From the NCBI RefSeq assembly GCF_040529055.1, contig NZ_CP132342.1, forward strand, positions 4,524,001 through 4,588,000: 64,000 bases of DNA, given 5' to 3'. This document shows, one piece after another, positions 37,485-47,410 of the stretch. Made by a program: the position numbers and the translations under genes. The notes under the pieces are model-generated. The model was not told where the DNA came from, ran no database searches, and saw nothing but the letters and a program-made list of their open reading frames with translations. Positions within the stretch are counted from its first letter, which is position 1, and each line of letters opens with the position of its first letter. Origin of the DNA: Xanthomonas sontii. GTDB lineage: Bacteria > Pseudomonadota > Gammaproteobacteria > Xanthomonadales > Xanthomonadaceae.

Positions 37485-39878
37485 TCAGCGCAGCACCCGG
37501 AACCGTACCTGGGTCCAGGCGCCGTTGCTGGCCAGGGCGGTCAGGGTGTGGTCGCCGGCGTCGGCGAAGTCGCGCTGGAAGGTGCGTGCGCCCTCGGTGC
37601 GGGCGATCCAGCGACCGTCCAGCAGCCAGTCCACCGGGGTGCTCGTGCCCAGTGCGCGCACCTGCAGACGCACCGTGGTGCTGCCCGGCGCGCGTGCCAG
37701 GGTGGCGCGGTCGTTGAGGCCTTCGATACGCAATACGTCGCTGCGGCCACGGCCGTCGTCGCGGCAGTCCGGTGACAGCGCCGGCAATTGCCCGGCCTGG
37801 CGCTCGCTGGCGTGCAGCCATGGGGTCAGCAGTGCCGGCCAGCGCGCGAGGTCGCGGGTGACCGCCTCGTGCGGTTGCGCGCAGTCCGGCGACAGGCGCA
37901 GGCCGCTGTGCGCGTCCACCTGCACGGTCTCGCGGCCGGCGCTCCACAGCCGCGCGTCGCGCTCGGCGAAGGTCGGCGGCACCGCGCCGTCCAGCGCATA
38001 GGCGGAGAAACGGCGCTGGCACAACGCCGGCGGCGTCTGCTCGGCGGCGATGCCCAGCGGCCAGCATACGTCCACCTGCTGCACCGTCGCCGGCATCGGC
38101 CGCGGTGCGTTGTCGCCGCGCAGGCGCGGCAGGCTGTCGATGGTCTCGAACATCAGCGGCAACGCGGTCACCGCGCCGTATTGGCCGGGCAGCGGCGTGC
38201 CGTCGGGGCGGCCGACCCAGACGCCGACGGTGTAGCGGCGGGTGCTGCCGATCGCCCAGGCATCGCGGTAGCCGTAGCTGGTGCCTGTCTTCCACGCTAC
38301 CCGCGGGCGCGTCCCGACGTCGAAGGTGCCGACGCCGTAGCCCGGACGCGGATTGGCCTCGAGCATCTCGCGCACGATCCAGGCCGCGCCGGGCGACATC
38401 AGCCGCCGTTCGATGCGCTGGTCGGTTGCGCTGTAGCGCACGTGGCCGGCGATGCCGTCGCGGTTGAGCGCGGCGAAGGCGCCGACCAGTTCCTCCAGCT
38501 TGGCGCCGGTGCCGCCGAGGATCAGCGCCAAGTTGGGCGTGCTGCCGCGCGGGAACTTCAGGCCGATGCCGGCGTTGCTCAGGCGCGCGGCAAAGCGCGC
38601 CGGGCCGACTCGGTCGAGCAGGTCCACCGCCGGCACGTTGAGCGACAAACGCAGGGCGCTGGCGGCGCCGATCGGGCCGTTGAAGGCTTCGTCGAAATTG
38701 CCCGGGCGGTAGTCGCCGAAACTCTGCGGCGCGTCGACCAGCAGGCTCTCAGAATGGATCAGGCCATCGCCCAGGGCCATGCCGTACAGGAACGGCTTGA
38801 GCGTGGAGCCTGGCGACCGCCAGGCCTGCACCATGTCCACGTCGCCGAGCCGGCGGCGGTCGCCGAACTGCACCGAGCCGATGTAGGCGCGCGCCTGCAG
38901 GTCGCGATTGTCCACCACCAGCAAGGCCGCGGAAGTGCGCTCGGGCAACTGCGAGAAGTAGGCGCTGACCCGGTCCTCCAGCGTGCGCTGCAGGTCGGCG
39001 TCGAGGGTGGAGACGATGTGCGCGGCGTGCGGGTGCTGCTGCCGCAGGCGCTCGGCCAGCAGCGCGGCGTGCAGCGGCGTCTGCAGCGAGCGCGCCACCA
39101 CCGGTTCGATGCGCGCATCGTCGACCTGCGCGCGCGGCCACACGCGCAGCGCGACCATGCGTTCGAGCACCTTGTCGCGCGCCGCGCGCGCCGCCTCCGG
39201 ATGCCGGTCCGGACGCAACCGGCTCGGTGCCTGCGGCAGTACCGCCAGCAGCGCCGCCTCGGCCTGCGACAGGCGTGCGGCCGGCTTGCCCAGGTAGGCC
39301 CAGCTCGCCGCCTCCACGCCTTCGATGGTGCCGCCGTAGGGCGCGCGTTCAAGGTACAGCTGCAGGATCTGCCGCTTGCTCAGGTGTGCTTCCAGCTGCA
39401 GCGCACGCAGCGCCTGCTGGGCCTTGCCCCACGGCGTGCGCGTACTGACCTCGGGCGGCATCAGGATGCGCGCCACCTGCATGGTCAGGGTGGAACCACC
39501 GGAGACGATGTGGCGCGAGAACAGCCACTGCTTGGCCGCGCGCAGCAGCGCCCAGGGATTGACCCCGGGATGCCGCCAGAACCAGCGGTCCTCGTAGTTC
39601 AGCAGCGCCTGCAGATACAGCGGCGAGACGCTGTCCGGGGTGGCCGGATAACGCCAGACGCCGTTGCTGTCGGCGAAGGCACGCAGCGGGGTGCCGTCGG
39701 CGGCCACCACCAGGGTCGAGGTGTCGCGCGACTTCGGCAGCGGCAGCGGAAACGCCAGGTCCAGCAACAACAGACTCGACAGCAGCGCCACCGTGCCCCA
39801 GCGCAGCCACGGCAGCAGGCGCGTCCAGCGCCGGGGGCGCCGCGCGGCGTGCGGGGCGGCGGTGTCGTCCAGTGGCAT
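37485..39878 (-). CDS. pbpC: Penicillin-binding protein 1C
   Basis: 797-residue bifunctional peptidoglycan synthase. A transmembrane anchor (WGTVALLSSLLLLDLAFPL) is followed by a GT51 transglycosylase domain (YEDRWFWRHPGVNPWALLRA, SGGSTLTMQVARI), a transpeptidase domain with SPGSTLKPF (SxxK), a KTGTSYG motif, and the C-terminal BiPBP_C domain. ATG 39878 is chosen as the conserved start before the basic segment RRPRRWTRLL. PbpC is often encoded next to alpha-2-macroglobulin; here that gene is 12.6 kb away on the same strand. Confidence 0.95.
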   Translation of the reverse strand: MPLDDTAAPHAARRPRRWTRLLPWLRWGTVALLSSLLLLDLAFPLPLPKSRDTSTLVVAADGTPLRAFADSNGVWRYPATPDSVSPLYLQALLNYEDRWFWRHPGVNPWALLRAAKQWLFSRHIVSGGSTLTMQVARILMPPEVSTRTPWGKAQQALRALQLEAHLSKRQILQLYLERAPYGGTIEGVEAASWAYLGKPAARLSQAEAALLAVLPQAPSRLRPDRHPEAARAARDKVLERMVALRVWPRAQVDDARIEPVVARSLQTPLHAALLAERLRQQHPHAAHIVSTLDADLQRTLEDRVSAYFSQLPERTSAALLVVDNRDLQARAYIGSVQFGDRRRLGDVDMVQAWRSPGSTLKPFLYGMALGDGLIHSESLLVDAPQSFGDYRPGNFDEAFNGPIGAASALRLSLNVPAVDLLDRVGPARFAARLSNAGIGLKFPRGSTPNLALILGGTGAKLEELVGAFAALNRDGIAGHVRYSATDQRIERRLMSPGAAWIVREMLEANPRPGYGVGTFDVGTRPRVAWKTGTSYGYRDAWAIGSTRRYTVGVWVGRPDGTPLPGQYGAVTALPLMFETIDSLPRLRGDNAPRPMPATVQQVDVCWPLGIAAEQTPPALCQRRFSAYALDGAVPPTFAERDARLWSAGRETVQVDAHSGLRLSPDCAQPHEAVTRDLARWPALLTPWLHASERQAGQLPALSPDCRDDGRGRSDVLRIEGLNDRATLARAPGSTTVRLQVRALGTSTPVDWLLDGRWIARTEGARTFQRDFADAGDHTLTALASNGAWTQVRFRVLR

Positions 39879-40017
39879 GCGGGCTCCCGATGGAAGCGGC
39901 CATTTTGCCTGTTGCGGTGGCGACGCGGCGAGCGGGATATCCCCTGCCCGTTCGGTATCGCCGACGATGGGTGCCCAACTGCTCCGGGGCACCAGCAACA
40001 ATGCGCTCCTTCTGCCA

Positions 40018-41319
40018 CTACGCCAGCGGCAATCGCAGCGTCGCCACGCTGCCTTGCGCGTCCGTATGGGCCTCCAGGCTCAGGCTGCCGCCCTGCGCTT
40101 CCAGGATCTGCCGCGACAGCACCAGGCCGATGCCCGAACCGCCGGGCTTGGTGGTGAAGAACGGCACGAACAGATTGTCGCTGGGCGGCAGGCCGGCACC
40201 GCCGTCGCTCACCTCGATCGACACGCTGGCGCCGTCGGCACTCGCGCGCAGCGTCACCGGCGCGCTGCCGCCGGCTTCCAGGGCGTTGCGCAGCAAGTTG
40301 ATCAGCACCTGCTCGAGCTGATCGGCGTCGGCGCACGCATGCAGCGACGGCGCGACCTCGACCTGCACTCGTGCATCGTCCAGCAGCCGCTGCACGCGCG
40401 CGCACAGCGGCGCCAGCGCCACCGGCGCCGGGACCGGCGCGGGCAGCCTGGCCAACCGCGCGTAGCCGCCCAGGAACCGCTGCAGCGCCGCGCTGCGCTG
40501 TTCGATCACGCCCAGTCCGTTGTGCAGATCGGTCTGCAGCTCGGCGTCGAGCGCCTGCGGCGCGGCCGTCAGCAGGCGCGCCAGGGTGTCGGCGATCGAG
40601 GCGATCGGCGTCAGCGAGTTGTTGATCTCGTGACTGAGCACGCGCAGCAGGCGGCGGAAGGCCTGCGCCTCCTCCTCGCGCAGCGCGCGCTCCATCGGCT
40701 GCACCAGCAGCAGCCGCCCGGCCTGGCTGCGGCTGCGCAGGGCGGCGTGGCCGATCTGCCAGCGCCCCTGCTGTCCGGCGAACGCATGCGCCTGGATGCT
40801 GCCCGACGGCACATCGAACAAGCCGGCCAGTCCCAACGCCTGCGCGGATTGCCCGATGGCCTGCGGGGCGGCGACGCCGAGCAGGCGCTCGCCGGCCGGA
40901 TTGACCAGGCGCAGGCGCTGGTCCTGTTCGAAGGCGAACACCGCCCCGTCCAGCGCCGCCAGGGTCTTGCTCAGCAGTTGCAGACTTTCGTGCGAATCGC
41001 GCTGTTCGTCCTGCAGGCGCTGCGCCAGGGCGTTGAACCGCGCCAGCAGGCCGTCGGCATCGCGCGCGTCCTGCGCCGCACGCACGCTGTAATCGCCCTC
41101 GCGCAGCGCGTCCAGCAGGCCGCCGAGGGTACGCAGGCGCTGCCCGGCATCGCGCTGCTGCCAGCGCCAGAGCGCCATGGTCAGCACCAGCACGCACAGC
41201 AGCAGCACGATCGCCTCGGGCAGCCGCGGCGCGCCGGCGACGAGCACGAGCACCAAGGCCAGCGCGGCCGGCGCCACCAGCCACAGCGGCCGGAAGCGCT
41301 GTCGCTCAGCCGGCGTCAT
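40018..41319 (-). CDS. NtrY-like sensor histidine kinase
   Basis: 433 residues. Two N-terminal transmembrane helices (LWLVAPAALALVLVLVA, EAIVLLLCVLVLTMALW) with almost no periplasmic loop are followed by a HAMP-like/PAS region (about 60-200), a HisKA-type domain with LSHEINNSLTPI (His about 235) and HATPase_c with NLLRNALEAG, DGGAGLP and GSGIGLVLSRQI. It resembles the NtrY group. It overlaps the regulator gene by 14 bp, so the pair is translationally linked. Confidence 0.92.
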   Translation of the reverse strand: MTPAERQRFRPLWLVAPAALALVLVLVAGAPRLPEAIVLLLCVLVLTMALWRWQQRDAGQRLRTLGGLLDALREGDYSVRAAQDARDADGLLARFNALAQRLQDEQRDSHESLQLLSKTLAALDGAVFAFEQDQRLRLVNPAGERLLGVAAPQAIGQSAQALGLAGLFDVPSGSIQAHAFAGQQGRWQIGHAALRSRSQAGRLLLVQPMERALREEEAQAFRRLLRVLSHEINNSLTPIASIADTLARLLTAAPQALDAELQTDLHNGLGVIEQRSAALQRFLGGYARLARLPAPVPAPVALAPLCARVQRLLDDARVQVEVAPSLHACADADQLEQVLINLLRNALEAGGSAPVTLRASADGASVSIEVSDGGAGLPPSDNLFVPFFTTKPGGSGIGLVLSRQILEAQGGSLSLEAHTDAQGSVATLRLPLA

Positions 41320-42700
41320 CGCTGCGCAGCCCGTGCTTGCCCAGGCGCCGGTACAGGCTCTGCCGGGTGATGCCGAGCTGGTCGGCGGTGCGCTGCAGAT
41401 TGCCCTGGTGCTGCGCCAGCGCCTGCTTCAGCAGCAGCGCCTCGGCTTCTTCCAGGGTGAGTTGCGTCGACAGTGCCGGCACGGCATTCGTCGCCGGCTG
41501 CAGGCGCAGGTCGTCGCTGCCCAGGGTACTGCCGTCGGCCAGCAGCGCCGCACGCTCCATCGCATGCGCCAGCTCACGCACATTGCCGGGCCAGGCGTAA
41601 CCGAGCAGGGCGCGCTCGGCGTCGCGCGCCAGCGTCGGCAGCGGCCGCCGATAGCGGGTGCAGGCGGCGGCAAGGTAATGCCGCGCCAGCGGCAGGATGT
41701 CGGCGCCGCGCTCGCGCAGCGGCGGCACGCGCACCTGGAAGGTGTTGAGCCGGTACAGCAGATCCTGGCGGAAGCGGCCGGCCGCCACGTCCGCCTCCAG
41801 ATCGGCATTGGTCGCCGCGACGATGCGCACGTCCACCCGTTGCGTGCGCGAGGAACCGAGCCGCTCGAACTCACCGTCCTCGATCGCGCGCAGCAGCTTG
41901 GGCTGCTGCTGCAGCGGCAGGTTGCCGATCTCGTCCAGGAACAGGGTGCCGCCATCGGCCAGTTCGAAACGGCCGGCGCGGTCCTGGCGCGCGTCGGTGT
42001 AGGCGCCGCGCACGTGACCGAACAGTTCGGCCTCGAACAGGGTCGGCGCCAGGCCGCCGATGTTGACCTTGACGAAGGCCTGCGTGCGGCGCGGCGACCA
42101 CTGGTGCAGCAACTGCGCCAGCAGGCTCTTGCCGGTACCGTTCTCGCCCAGCAGCAGCACGTTGGCGCCGCTGCCGGCGATGCGCAGCAGATCCTCGACC
42201 AGGCGCTGCATCGGTGCCGATTCGGCAACGAAGCCGGCCGCGCCGTCCTGCAGCAACAGCGCCTGCGCCTCGCCGAGCCGTTGCGCGGCGCGGCGGCTGC
42301 GATCCAATGCGATGCGGCTCTCCAGCACCGCCAGGACCCGCGCGTTCTGCCAGGGCTTTTCGATGAAATCCACCGCGCCCTCGCGCATCGCCGCCACCGC
42401 CAGTTCGATGCTGGCCCAGGCGGTCATCGCGATCACCGGCAGCCCCGGCCACTGCGCGGCGACCTGCGCGATCAAGGCCAGGCCTTCGGCGCCGGAGGTG
42501 GTGTCGCGCGCATAGTTCATGTCCACCAGCACCGCGGCGAACGCGTCGCCGCGCAGGCAGGCCAGCGCCAGCTCCGGCGACTCGGCGCCGACCATACCGT
42601 AGCCGGCGCTCTTGAGCAGCATGCGCAGGGCCTCGCGCACGTCGGCCTGGTCGTCGACGACGAGAATGCGCGGCAAGGGCGGTGTGCGGGCGTCGGTCAT
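41306..42700 (-). CDS. NtrC-type response regulator with altered GAFTGA loop
   Basis: 464 residues: receiver (about 8-130; VVDDQ, phospho-Asp in VLVDMNY, KPW), AAA+ domain (about 150-390; Walker A GENGTGKS, Walker [11 protein letters not shown], arginine finger region) and a Fis-type helix-turn-helix (about 420-460; [20 protein letters not shown]). The sigma-54 contact loop reads GAYTDA instead of GAFTGA. It is followed by its kinase and preceded by the MacB-type transporter genes, a typical arrangement for sensing a transporter substrate. ATG 42700 is set by the start of the receiver. Confidence 0.92.
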   Translation of the reverse strand: MTDARTPPLPRILVVDDQADVREALRMLLKSAGYGMVGAESPELALACLRGDAFAAVLVDMNYARDTTSGAEGLALIAQVAAQWPGLPVIAMTAWASIELAVAAMREGAVDFIEKPWQNARVLAVLESRIALDRSRRAAQRLGEAQALLLQDGAAGFVAESAPMQRLVEDLLRIAGSGANVLLLGENGTGKSLLAQLLHQWSPRRTQAFVKVNIGGLAPTLFEAELFGHVRGAYTDARQDRAGRFELADGGTLFLDEIGNLPLQQQPKLLRAIEDGEFERLGSSRTQRVDVRIVAATNADLEADVAAGRFRQDLLYRLNTFQVRVPPLRERGADILPLARHYLAAACTRYRRPLPTLARDAERALLGYAWPGNVRELAHAMERAALLADGSTLGSDDLRLQPATNAVPALSTQLTLEEAEALLLKQALAQHQGNLQRTADQLGITRQSLYRRLGKHGLRSDDAG

Positions 42701-42782
42701 GGCGCAGAGTCTAGCGGCCGGGCGTGGCGGACAGGCGCCACGGCGCCGGGCGTGGCGTACCCGCATCGGAACGCAAAGCGCA

Positions 42783-45224
42783 TCATTCGGCGCGCAAGGC
42801 CTGCATCGGCGGCACCCGCGCCGCGCGTCGTGCCGGCGCCAGCGCGGCGAGCAGGCCGGCCGCGGACAGCACCAGCAGCACCGCGCCGATCGCCAGCGGA
42901 TCGGCCACGCGTACCTCGAACAAGTACCGCTGCAGCAGCCGCGACAGCGCCATCGCCACGCCCAGGCCCAGCAGCAGGCCCACCCCGATCTGCACGCCGG
43001 CCTCGCCCAGCACCTGCCGCCGCAGCCGCGCCGGCGGTGCGCCGAGCGCGGCGCGCACGCCGAACTCGTGCTGGCGCGCGGCCACCGCCACTGCCATCAC
43101 CGCATACAGGCCGACCGCGGCCAGCAACAGCGCCAGCCCAGCGAACAGGCCGACCAGCAGCAGGTTGAGCTTCTGTTCGCCGGTGGTGCTGGCGACCAAC
43201 GCCTGCATCGGCTGCAGCTCGGCGATCGGCTGCTGCGGCGCCACTTCGTCGATCGCCGCACGCAGCGCGCGCTCGTCGGCACCCAGTGCGCCGGCCCGCA
43301 GATGCACCGCATAGGTCAGCGCGCCGAAGCCGCGGAGGATCTGCCACATCGGCTCGCTCATCTGCGCCAGCGGCTGGTACACGGTCGGCTCCGGCGGCTC
43401 GGCCGGGCTGGTGTGGCGCACGTCGCCGACCACGCCGACCACGCGCATCGACACGCGGTGGTCGCCGCCGTCGTCGGGCAAGCTGACGATCTTGCCCAGC
43501 GCCTGCCCGTGCAGGTAACGCGCAGCGAAGCTCGCGCTGACCACGCAGACCCGCTCGCCTCCGGCCACATCGCTGTCGGCGATCCCGCGCCCGGCCAGCA
43601 AGGGAATGCGGAAGACCTCCAGGAACTGCGGCGTGGCCAACCGGTACTGGCTGTCGACGGACGACGCGCCATCGATCTCCACGCTCCAGCTCAACCGCGT
43701 CGCCGTCGGCGGATTGGTCGACACCCCCACGCGGTCGATGCCCGGCACCTGCTGCAAGCGCGCGACGATGCGCCGGGTCTGCTCCACCGCATCGGCCGCG
43801 GTGATGTAGCGCTCCTTCACCGGCGCCAGGGTGAACACCACCGCCGAGCGGCTCTCGAAGCCCATCGGCACCTCCGCCAGCTTCTGCAGGGTGCGGGTGA
43901 ACAGGGCCGCGCCGATCAGCAGCACCACGGCGATGGCCACCTGCGCGATCACCAGGACACGGCCGAGGCGGCCGGCCTGCAGGCTCCAGCCGCCGCGCCC
44001 ACCGCCAGCCAGTTCCGTCACCAGATTGCGGCGGCGGCCGCGGACGATGCCCAGCGCTGCGGCCAACAGCGCCGTCGCACCGCCGGCGAGCAGCGCGAAC
44101 AGCACGCTGGCGCCGCTCAGATGCGGCGCCTCGCCGCGCATCCACATCAGCGGCACCCAGCCGCCGAGCAGACGCAGGCCCAGCCAGGCCAGCACCAGGC
44201 CGGCCAGGCTGCCGAGCGCGCCGATCAGCACGCCTTCGGCCAATGCCGGCAGGCTCAAGCGCAGCCACGAGGCGCCCAGCGCGGCACGCACCGCGCTGTC
44301 GTGGCTGCGCCCGAGCGCGCGCAACAGCATCAGGCTGGTGAGGTTGATCGCGGCGATCAGCAGCACGCAGGCGGCCGCGGCGAAGAACAGCCACAGGGTG
44401 TTGCCGCTGTTGGCGTCGTACAGGCTGTCCTGAAGCGGCAGCGCGTTGGGCGGCCGTCGCTGCAGCGACGCCCACCACGACGCGTCCATGTGCGGGCTGT
44501 TACGCAACAGGGCCTGGAGCGTCGTCGCGGTCTGCGCGGACGCCGCGGCCACGCTGATGCCGGGCCGCAACCGCGCCACCACGATCTCGTTGGTGGACAG
44601 GTTGGTCGCGGCCAGGTCCGGCTGCATGTTGCGGATCAGGTCGAACGGCTCGGCCCAGGGGAACTCCGCCGGCAGCACGCCGACGATCTGCACCGGCTTG
44701 CCTTCCACCTGCAGGGTGCGTCCCACCGCAGACGGGTCGCCATCGAAATAGCGCTGCCAGAAACGATGGCTGAGGATCACCGCCTGCGGCCCGCCGGGCC
44801 GGCTTTCCTCGTCGTTGAAGTTGCGCCCGGCCGCCATCGGCAGGCCGAGCGTGCGCAGGAAGCCGGCATCGGCACTGATCGAGGCGACCACCTCGCTGGC
44901 AGCGCCGCGGGCGACGTTGGCCGGCACCGGGAACCCGCGCGCGATGCCCACCGACTGCAGGCTCGACATGCGCCGCAACACCGGGTAATAGCCGGGTGCA
45001 GCGACATTGCGGCCAGGGTCGCTGGACAGGCCGAGGGTGACCAGCCGCTCCGGCTGCGGGAACGGCAGCGGCTTCAGCAAGGCCTGGTCGAGCAGCGCGA
45101 ACACCGCGGTGGTGGTGGCCACGCCCAGCGCCAGGGTCAGCACCGCCAGCAGCAGATAGCCCGGCTTGCGCGCGAGCGTGCGCCAGGATTGCCGCATCTC
45201 GGCCCACTGCAGGGCGGCGCTCAT
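42783..45224 (-). CDS. MacB/FtsX-type ABC permease
   Basis: 813 residues with the double MacB_PCD plus FtsX architecture: helix near 25-45 (GYLLLAVLTLALGVATTTAVFAL), a large periplasmic domain, three helices around 275-400, a second periplasmic domain (about 450-680) and a C-terminal three-helix FtsX block (LLLVGLFAGLALLLAAVGLYAVM). It lacks an ATPase domain, supplied by the preceding gene, which it overlaps by 4 bp (ATGA). Such proteins transmit force to the periplasm or extrude peptides, lipids or antibiotics. Confidence 0.9.
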   Translation of the reverse strand: MSAALQWAEMRQSWRTLARKPGYLLLAVLTLALGVATTTAVFALLDQALLKPLPFPQPERLVTLGLSSDPGRNVAAPGYYPVLRRMSSLQSVGIARGFPVPANVARGAASEVVASISADAGFLRTLGLPMAAGRNFNDEESRPGGPQAVILSHRFWQRYFDGDPSAVGRTLQVEGKPVQIVGVLPAEFPWAEPFDLIRNMQPDLAATNLSTNEIVVARLRPGISVAAASAQTATTLQALLRNSPHMDASWWASLQRRPPNALPLQDSLYDANSGNTLWLFFAAAACVLLIAAINLTSLMLLRALGRSHDSAVRAALGASWLRLSLPALAEGVLIGALGSLAGLVLAWLGLRLLGGWVPLMWMRGEAPHLSGASVLFALLAGGATALLAAALGIVRGRRRNLVTELAGGGRGGWSLQAGRLGRVLVIAQVAIAVVLLIGAALFTRTLQKLAEVPMGFESRSAVVFTLAPVKERYITAADAVEQTRRIVARLQQVPGIDRVGVSTNPPTATRLSWSVEIDGASSVDSQYRLATPQFLEVFRIPLLAGRGIADSDVAGGERVCVVSASFAARYLHGQALGKIVSLPDDGGDHRVSMRVVGVVGDVRHTSPAEPPEPTVYQPLAQMSEPMWQILRGFGALTYAVHLRAGALGADERALRAAIDEVAPQQPIAELQPMQALVASTTGEQKLNLLLVGLFAGLALLLAAVGLYAVMAVAVAARQHEFGVRAALGAPPARLRRQVLGEAGVQIGVGLLLGLGVAMALSRLLQRYLFEVRVADPLAIGAVLLVLSAAGLLAALAPARRAARVPPMQALRAE

Positions 45225-45991
45225 CGTGCCTGTCCCGCGGCGCGTGCCGGCAGCGCCACGTCCTGTTCGTGGCGCAAACGCTCGAAGGTGTCTTCGTCGA
45301 CGATGCGGCCGTCGAGCATGTGCACGATGCGCTGCGCGCGCCGCGCGAATGCCGGATCATGAGTGACCATGCACAAGGTGGTGCCGTTGTCGTGCAGTTG
45401 TTCCAGCAACTGCATCACCGCCTCGCCGTTGCGGCTGTCCAGGTTGCCGGTCGGTTCGTCGGCGAGCAGGATCGTCGGATTGCCGGCCAGCGCGCGCGCC
45501 ACCGCCACGCGCTGCTGCTGGCCGCCGGACAACTGCCCCGGATAGTGCTTCTGGCGATGCTGCATGCCGACCAGCTCCAGCACCTCGCGCACGCGCTGGC
45601 GGATCTGGCTGCGCTGGGCGCCCTCGCGGTAGGTCAGCGGCAGCGCCACGTTCTCTTCAACGGTGAGGTCGGCGATCAGGTTGAAGGCCTGGAAGATGAA
45701 GCCGATCTCGGCGTTGCGGATGCGTGCGCGGCCAACCGTGTCCAGTTCGGCGACGCTGCGGCCGTTGAGCCGGTAGGTGCCGCCGCTGGGCGCATCGAGC
45801 AGGCCCAGGATCGACAGCAGGGTCGACTTGCCGCAGCCGGACGGGCCGGTGATGGCGACGAAATCGCCAGGCGCCACGTCCAGTGCGATCTCGGCCAGGG
45901 CGTGGGTTTCCACTTCCTCGGTGTGGAAGACCTTGCTGAGCCCGTGCAGGTGGATCAGCGGCGCGGCGGATGGTGCGGGAACTGCGGTCAT
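45221..45991 (-). CDS. ABC-transporter ATPase, LolD/MacB group
   Basis: 256 residues: Walker A GPSGCGKST, Q-loop FQAFNLI, signature LSGGQQQRVAVARAL, Walker B ILLADEPTGNLDS and H-loop VTHDP. The sequence FIFQAFNLIADLTVEENVALPL places it with LolD/MacB-type ATPases. It drives the permease encoded downstream. Confidence 0.95.
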   Translation of the reverse strand: MTAVPAPSAAPLIHLHGLSKVFHTEEVETHALAEIALDVAPGDFVAITGPSGCGKSTLLSILGLLDAPSGGTYRLNGRSVAELDTVGRARIRNAEIGFIFQAFNLIADLTVEENVALPLTYREGAQRSQIRQRVREVLELVGMQHRQKHYPGQLSGGQQQRVAVARALAGNPTILLADEPTGNLDSRNGEAVMQLLEQLHDNGTTLCMVTHDPAFARRAQRIVHMLDGRIVDEDTFERLRHEQDVALPARAAGQAR

Positions 45992-46012
45992 GCGGGATCT
46001 CTCCTGGTGAGG

Positions 46013-47263
46013 CTAGCGTAAGCGCAAGGTGGCGTCGGCATTCCACTGGCTGGTGTCGGACAGCACGACGCGGTCGCCGGCGCGCAGGCCGGCGCGGACT
46101 TCGATGCGGTCGCTGGAGGCGGCGCCGAAGCGCACGCGGATGCGCTGCGCGGTGTCGCCGCCGTCGCGCAGCACGAACAGGCTGCCGGCGGCGTTGGGCA
46201 CGGCCAGCGCCGGGCGCGGGATGCTGACCACGTCGCGCAGCGTGCCGAGCACGATGCGGCCGTCCACCGACAGGTCCGGGCGCACGCCGAGCGGCAACGG
46301 CGGCGTCAGCCGCACGTCGACCGCCACACTGCCGCTGCGCACCGCCGGATCGATCCGCGCCACCTGCCCGCCGACCACGCCGTTGTGCGTGTCCACCGCC
46401 ACCGGCAGGCCTTCGATCACGTCCTTGGCCAGGACTTCGGGCACCTGCAGGCGTGCCAGCAGGTCGTCCGGGCGCGCCACCCGCGCCAGCTTCGCGCCGG
46501 CCTCGACGCGCTGGCCGGGCTCCACGTCCACTTGTTGCAGGATGCCGTCGCTGCCGGCACGCACCTGCAGCGAGTCGGCCTGTTGCGTGGCGATGGCCAG
46601 CGCACTGGCGGCCTGCTCGCGCCGTGCCTGTGCCGCACGCAGTTGCGCGGCCATGTTCTGCCGGAACGCGGCGACGCGCTTGCGTTCGATATCGGCACGG
46701 CCGCGTTGCTGCGCCTCGACGATCTGGCTCTGGGTGAGATCGATCGCCGAGATCGCGCCGCCGTCGTGGCCGCGCCGGTAGGCCTTGGCCTTGATCTGCG
46801 CGATCTGCAACTCGGACTCGGCCTGCGCCTGCAGCGCCTGCTGGTCCAGCAGTTGCGAGGCCAACGCGGCGTGCAGTGCGGCCAGGTCGGCATCGGCGCC
46901 GGCCAGCGCGGCGCGTGCGCGATCCAGGCCGGCCTCCAGTTCCGGATTGACCAGTTGCAGGATCGGCGTATCGGCCAGCACGCGCGCGCCGGCCTCGACC
47001 CGTTGCTGTTGCACGGTGGCCGGGGCCCCGGCGGTGATCCAGCGGATCTGCCGCGGCACCAGCACGCCGTTGGCGCGGACCTCGCGACGCATCTCGCCGC
47101 GCGTGGCCGCATCGATCCACACTTCGCTGCGCGCCACCCTTGGTGCGGCGCGGCCGCTGCCGAGCAGCGCCACGCCCAGGACGATCGCCACGGCAGCGGC
47201 TGCCACCAGCCAGCGGCGGCGGTGGCGCCAGAACGAACGGTTCGGTGATTTCGCGATATCCAT
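46013..47263 (-). CDS. Membrane-fusion (HlyD/MacA-like) adaptor
   Basis: 416 residues: an N-terminal anchor (WLVAAAAVAIVLGVALLG), a long coiled-coil hairpin (about 90-200, rich in Ala/Gln/Arg), a lipoyl-like domain (GSDGILQQVDVEPGQRVEAGAKLARVA) and a beta-barrel end. It bridges the inner-membrane transporter and an outer-membrane channel. It is the first gene of the operon (adaptor, ATPase, permease, regulator, kinase). ATG 47263 is chosen because the anchor follows 14 residues later. Confidence 0.92.
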   Translation of the reverse strand: MDIAKSPNRSFWRHRRRWLVAAAAVAIVLGVALLGSGRAAPRVARSEVWIDAATRGEMRREVRANGVLVPRQIRWITAGAPATVQQQRVEAGARVLADTPILQLVNPELEAGLDRARAALAGADADLAALHAALASQLLDQQALQAQAESELQIAQIKAKAYRRGHDGGAISAIDLTQSQIVEAQQRGRADIERKRVAAFRQNMAAQLRAAQARREQAASALAIATQQADSLQVRAGSDGILQQVDVEPGQRVEAGAKLARVARPDDLLARLQVPEVLAKDVIEGLPVAVDTHNGVVGGQVARIDPAVRSGSVAVDVRLTPPLPLGVRPDLSVDGRIVLGTLRDVVSIPRPALAVPNAAGSLFVLRDGGDTAQRIRVRFGAASSDRIEVRAGLRAGDRVVLSDTSQWNADATLRLR

Positions 47264-47410
47264 GCCTGCTGTACAGCAGGCTGCATGCCAATCGGCGAAC
47301 CGCGCTAACCCATTGAATCCGTTGCGCCGCGACCGCGGCGCGCGCGGCCGCGGCGTCCGCAAGCGGTCGCGCAGCGACCGATTACGGACAGTTGAACGGC
47401 CATGCGCCGG

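Noticed and set aside
42783..47263. MacAB macrolide-specific exporter
   Set aside because: The permease lacks a fused ATPase and the substrate cannot be told, so only a general MacB-type call is made.
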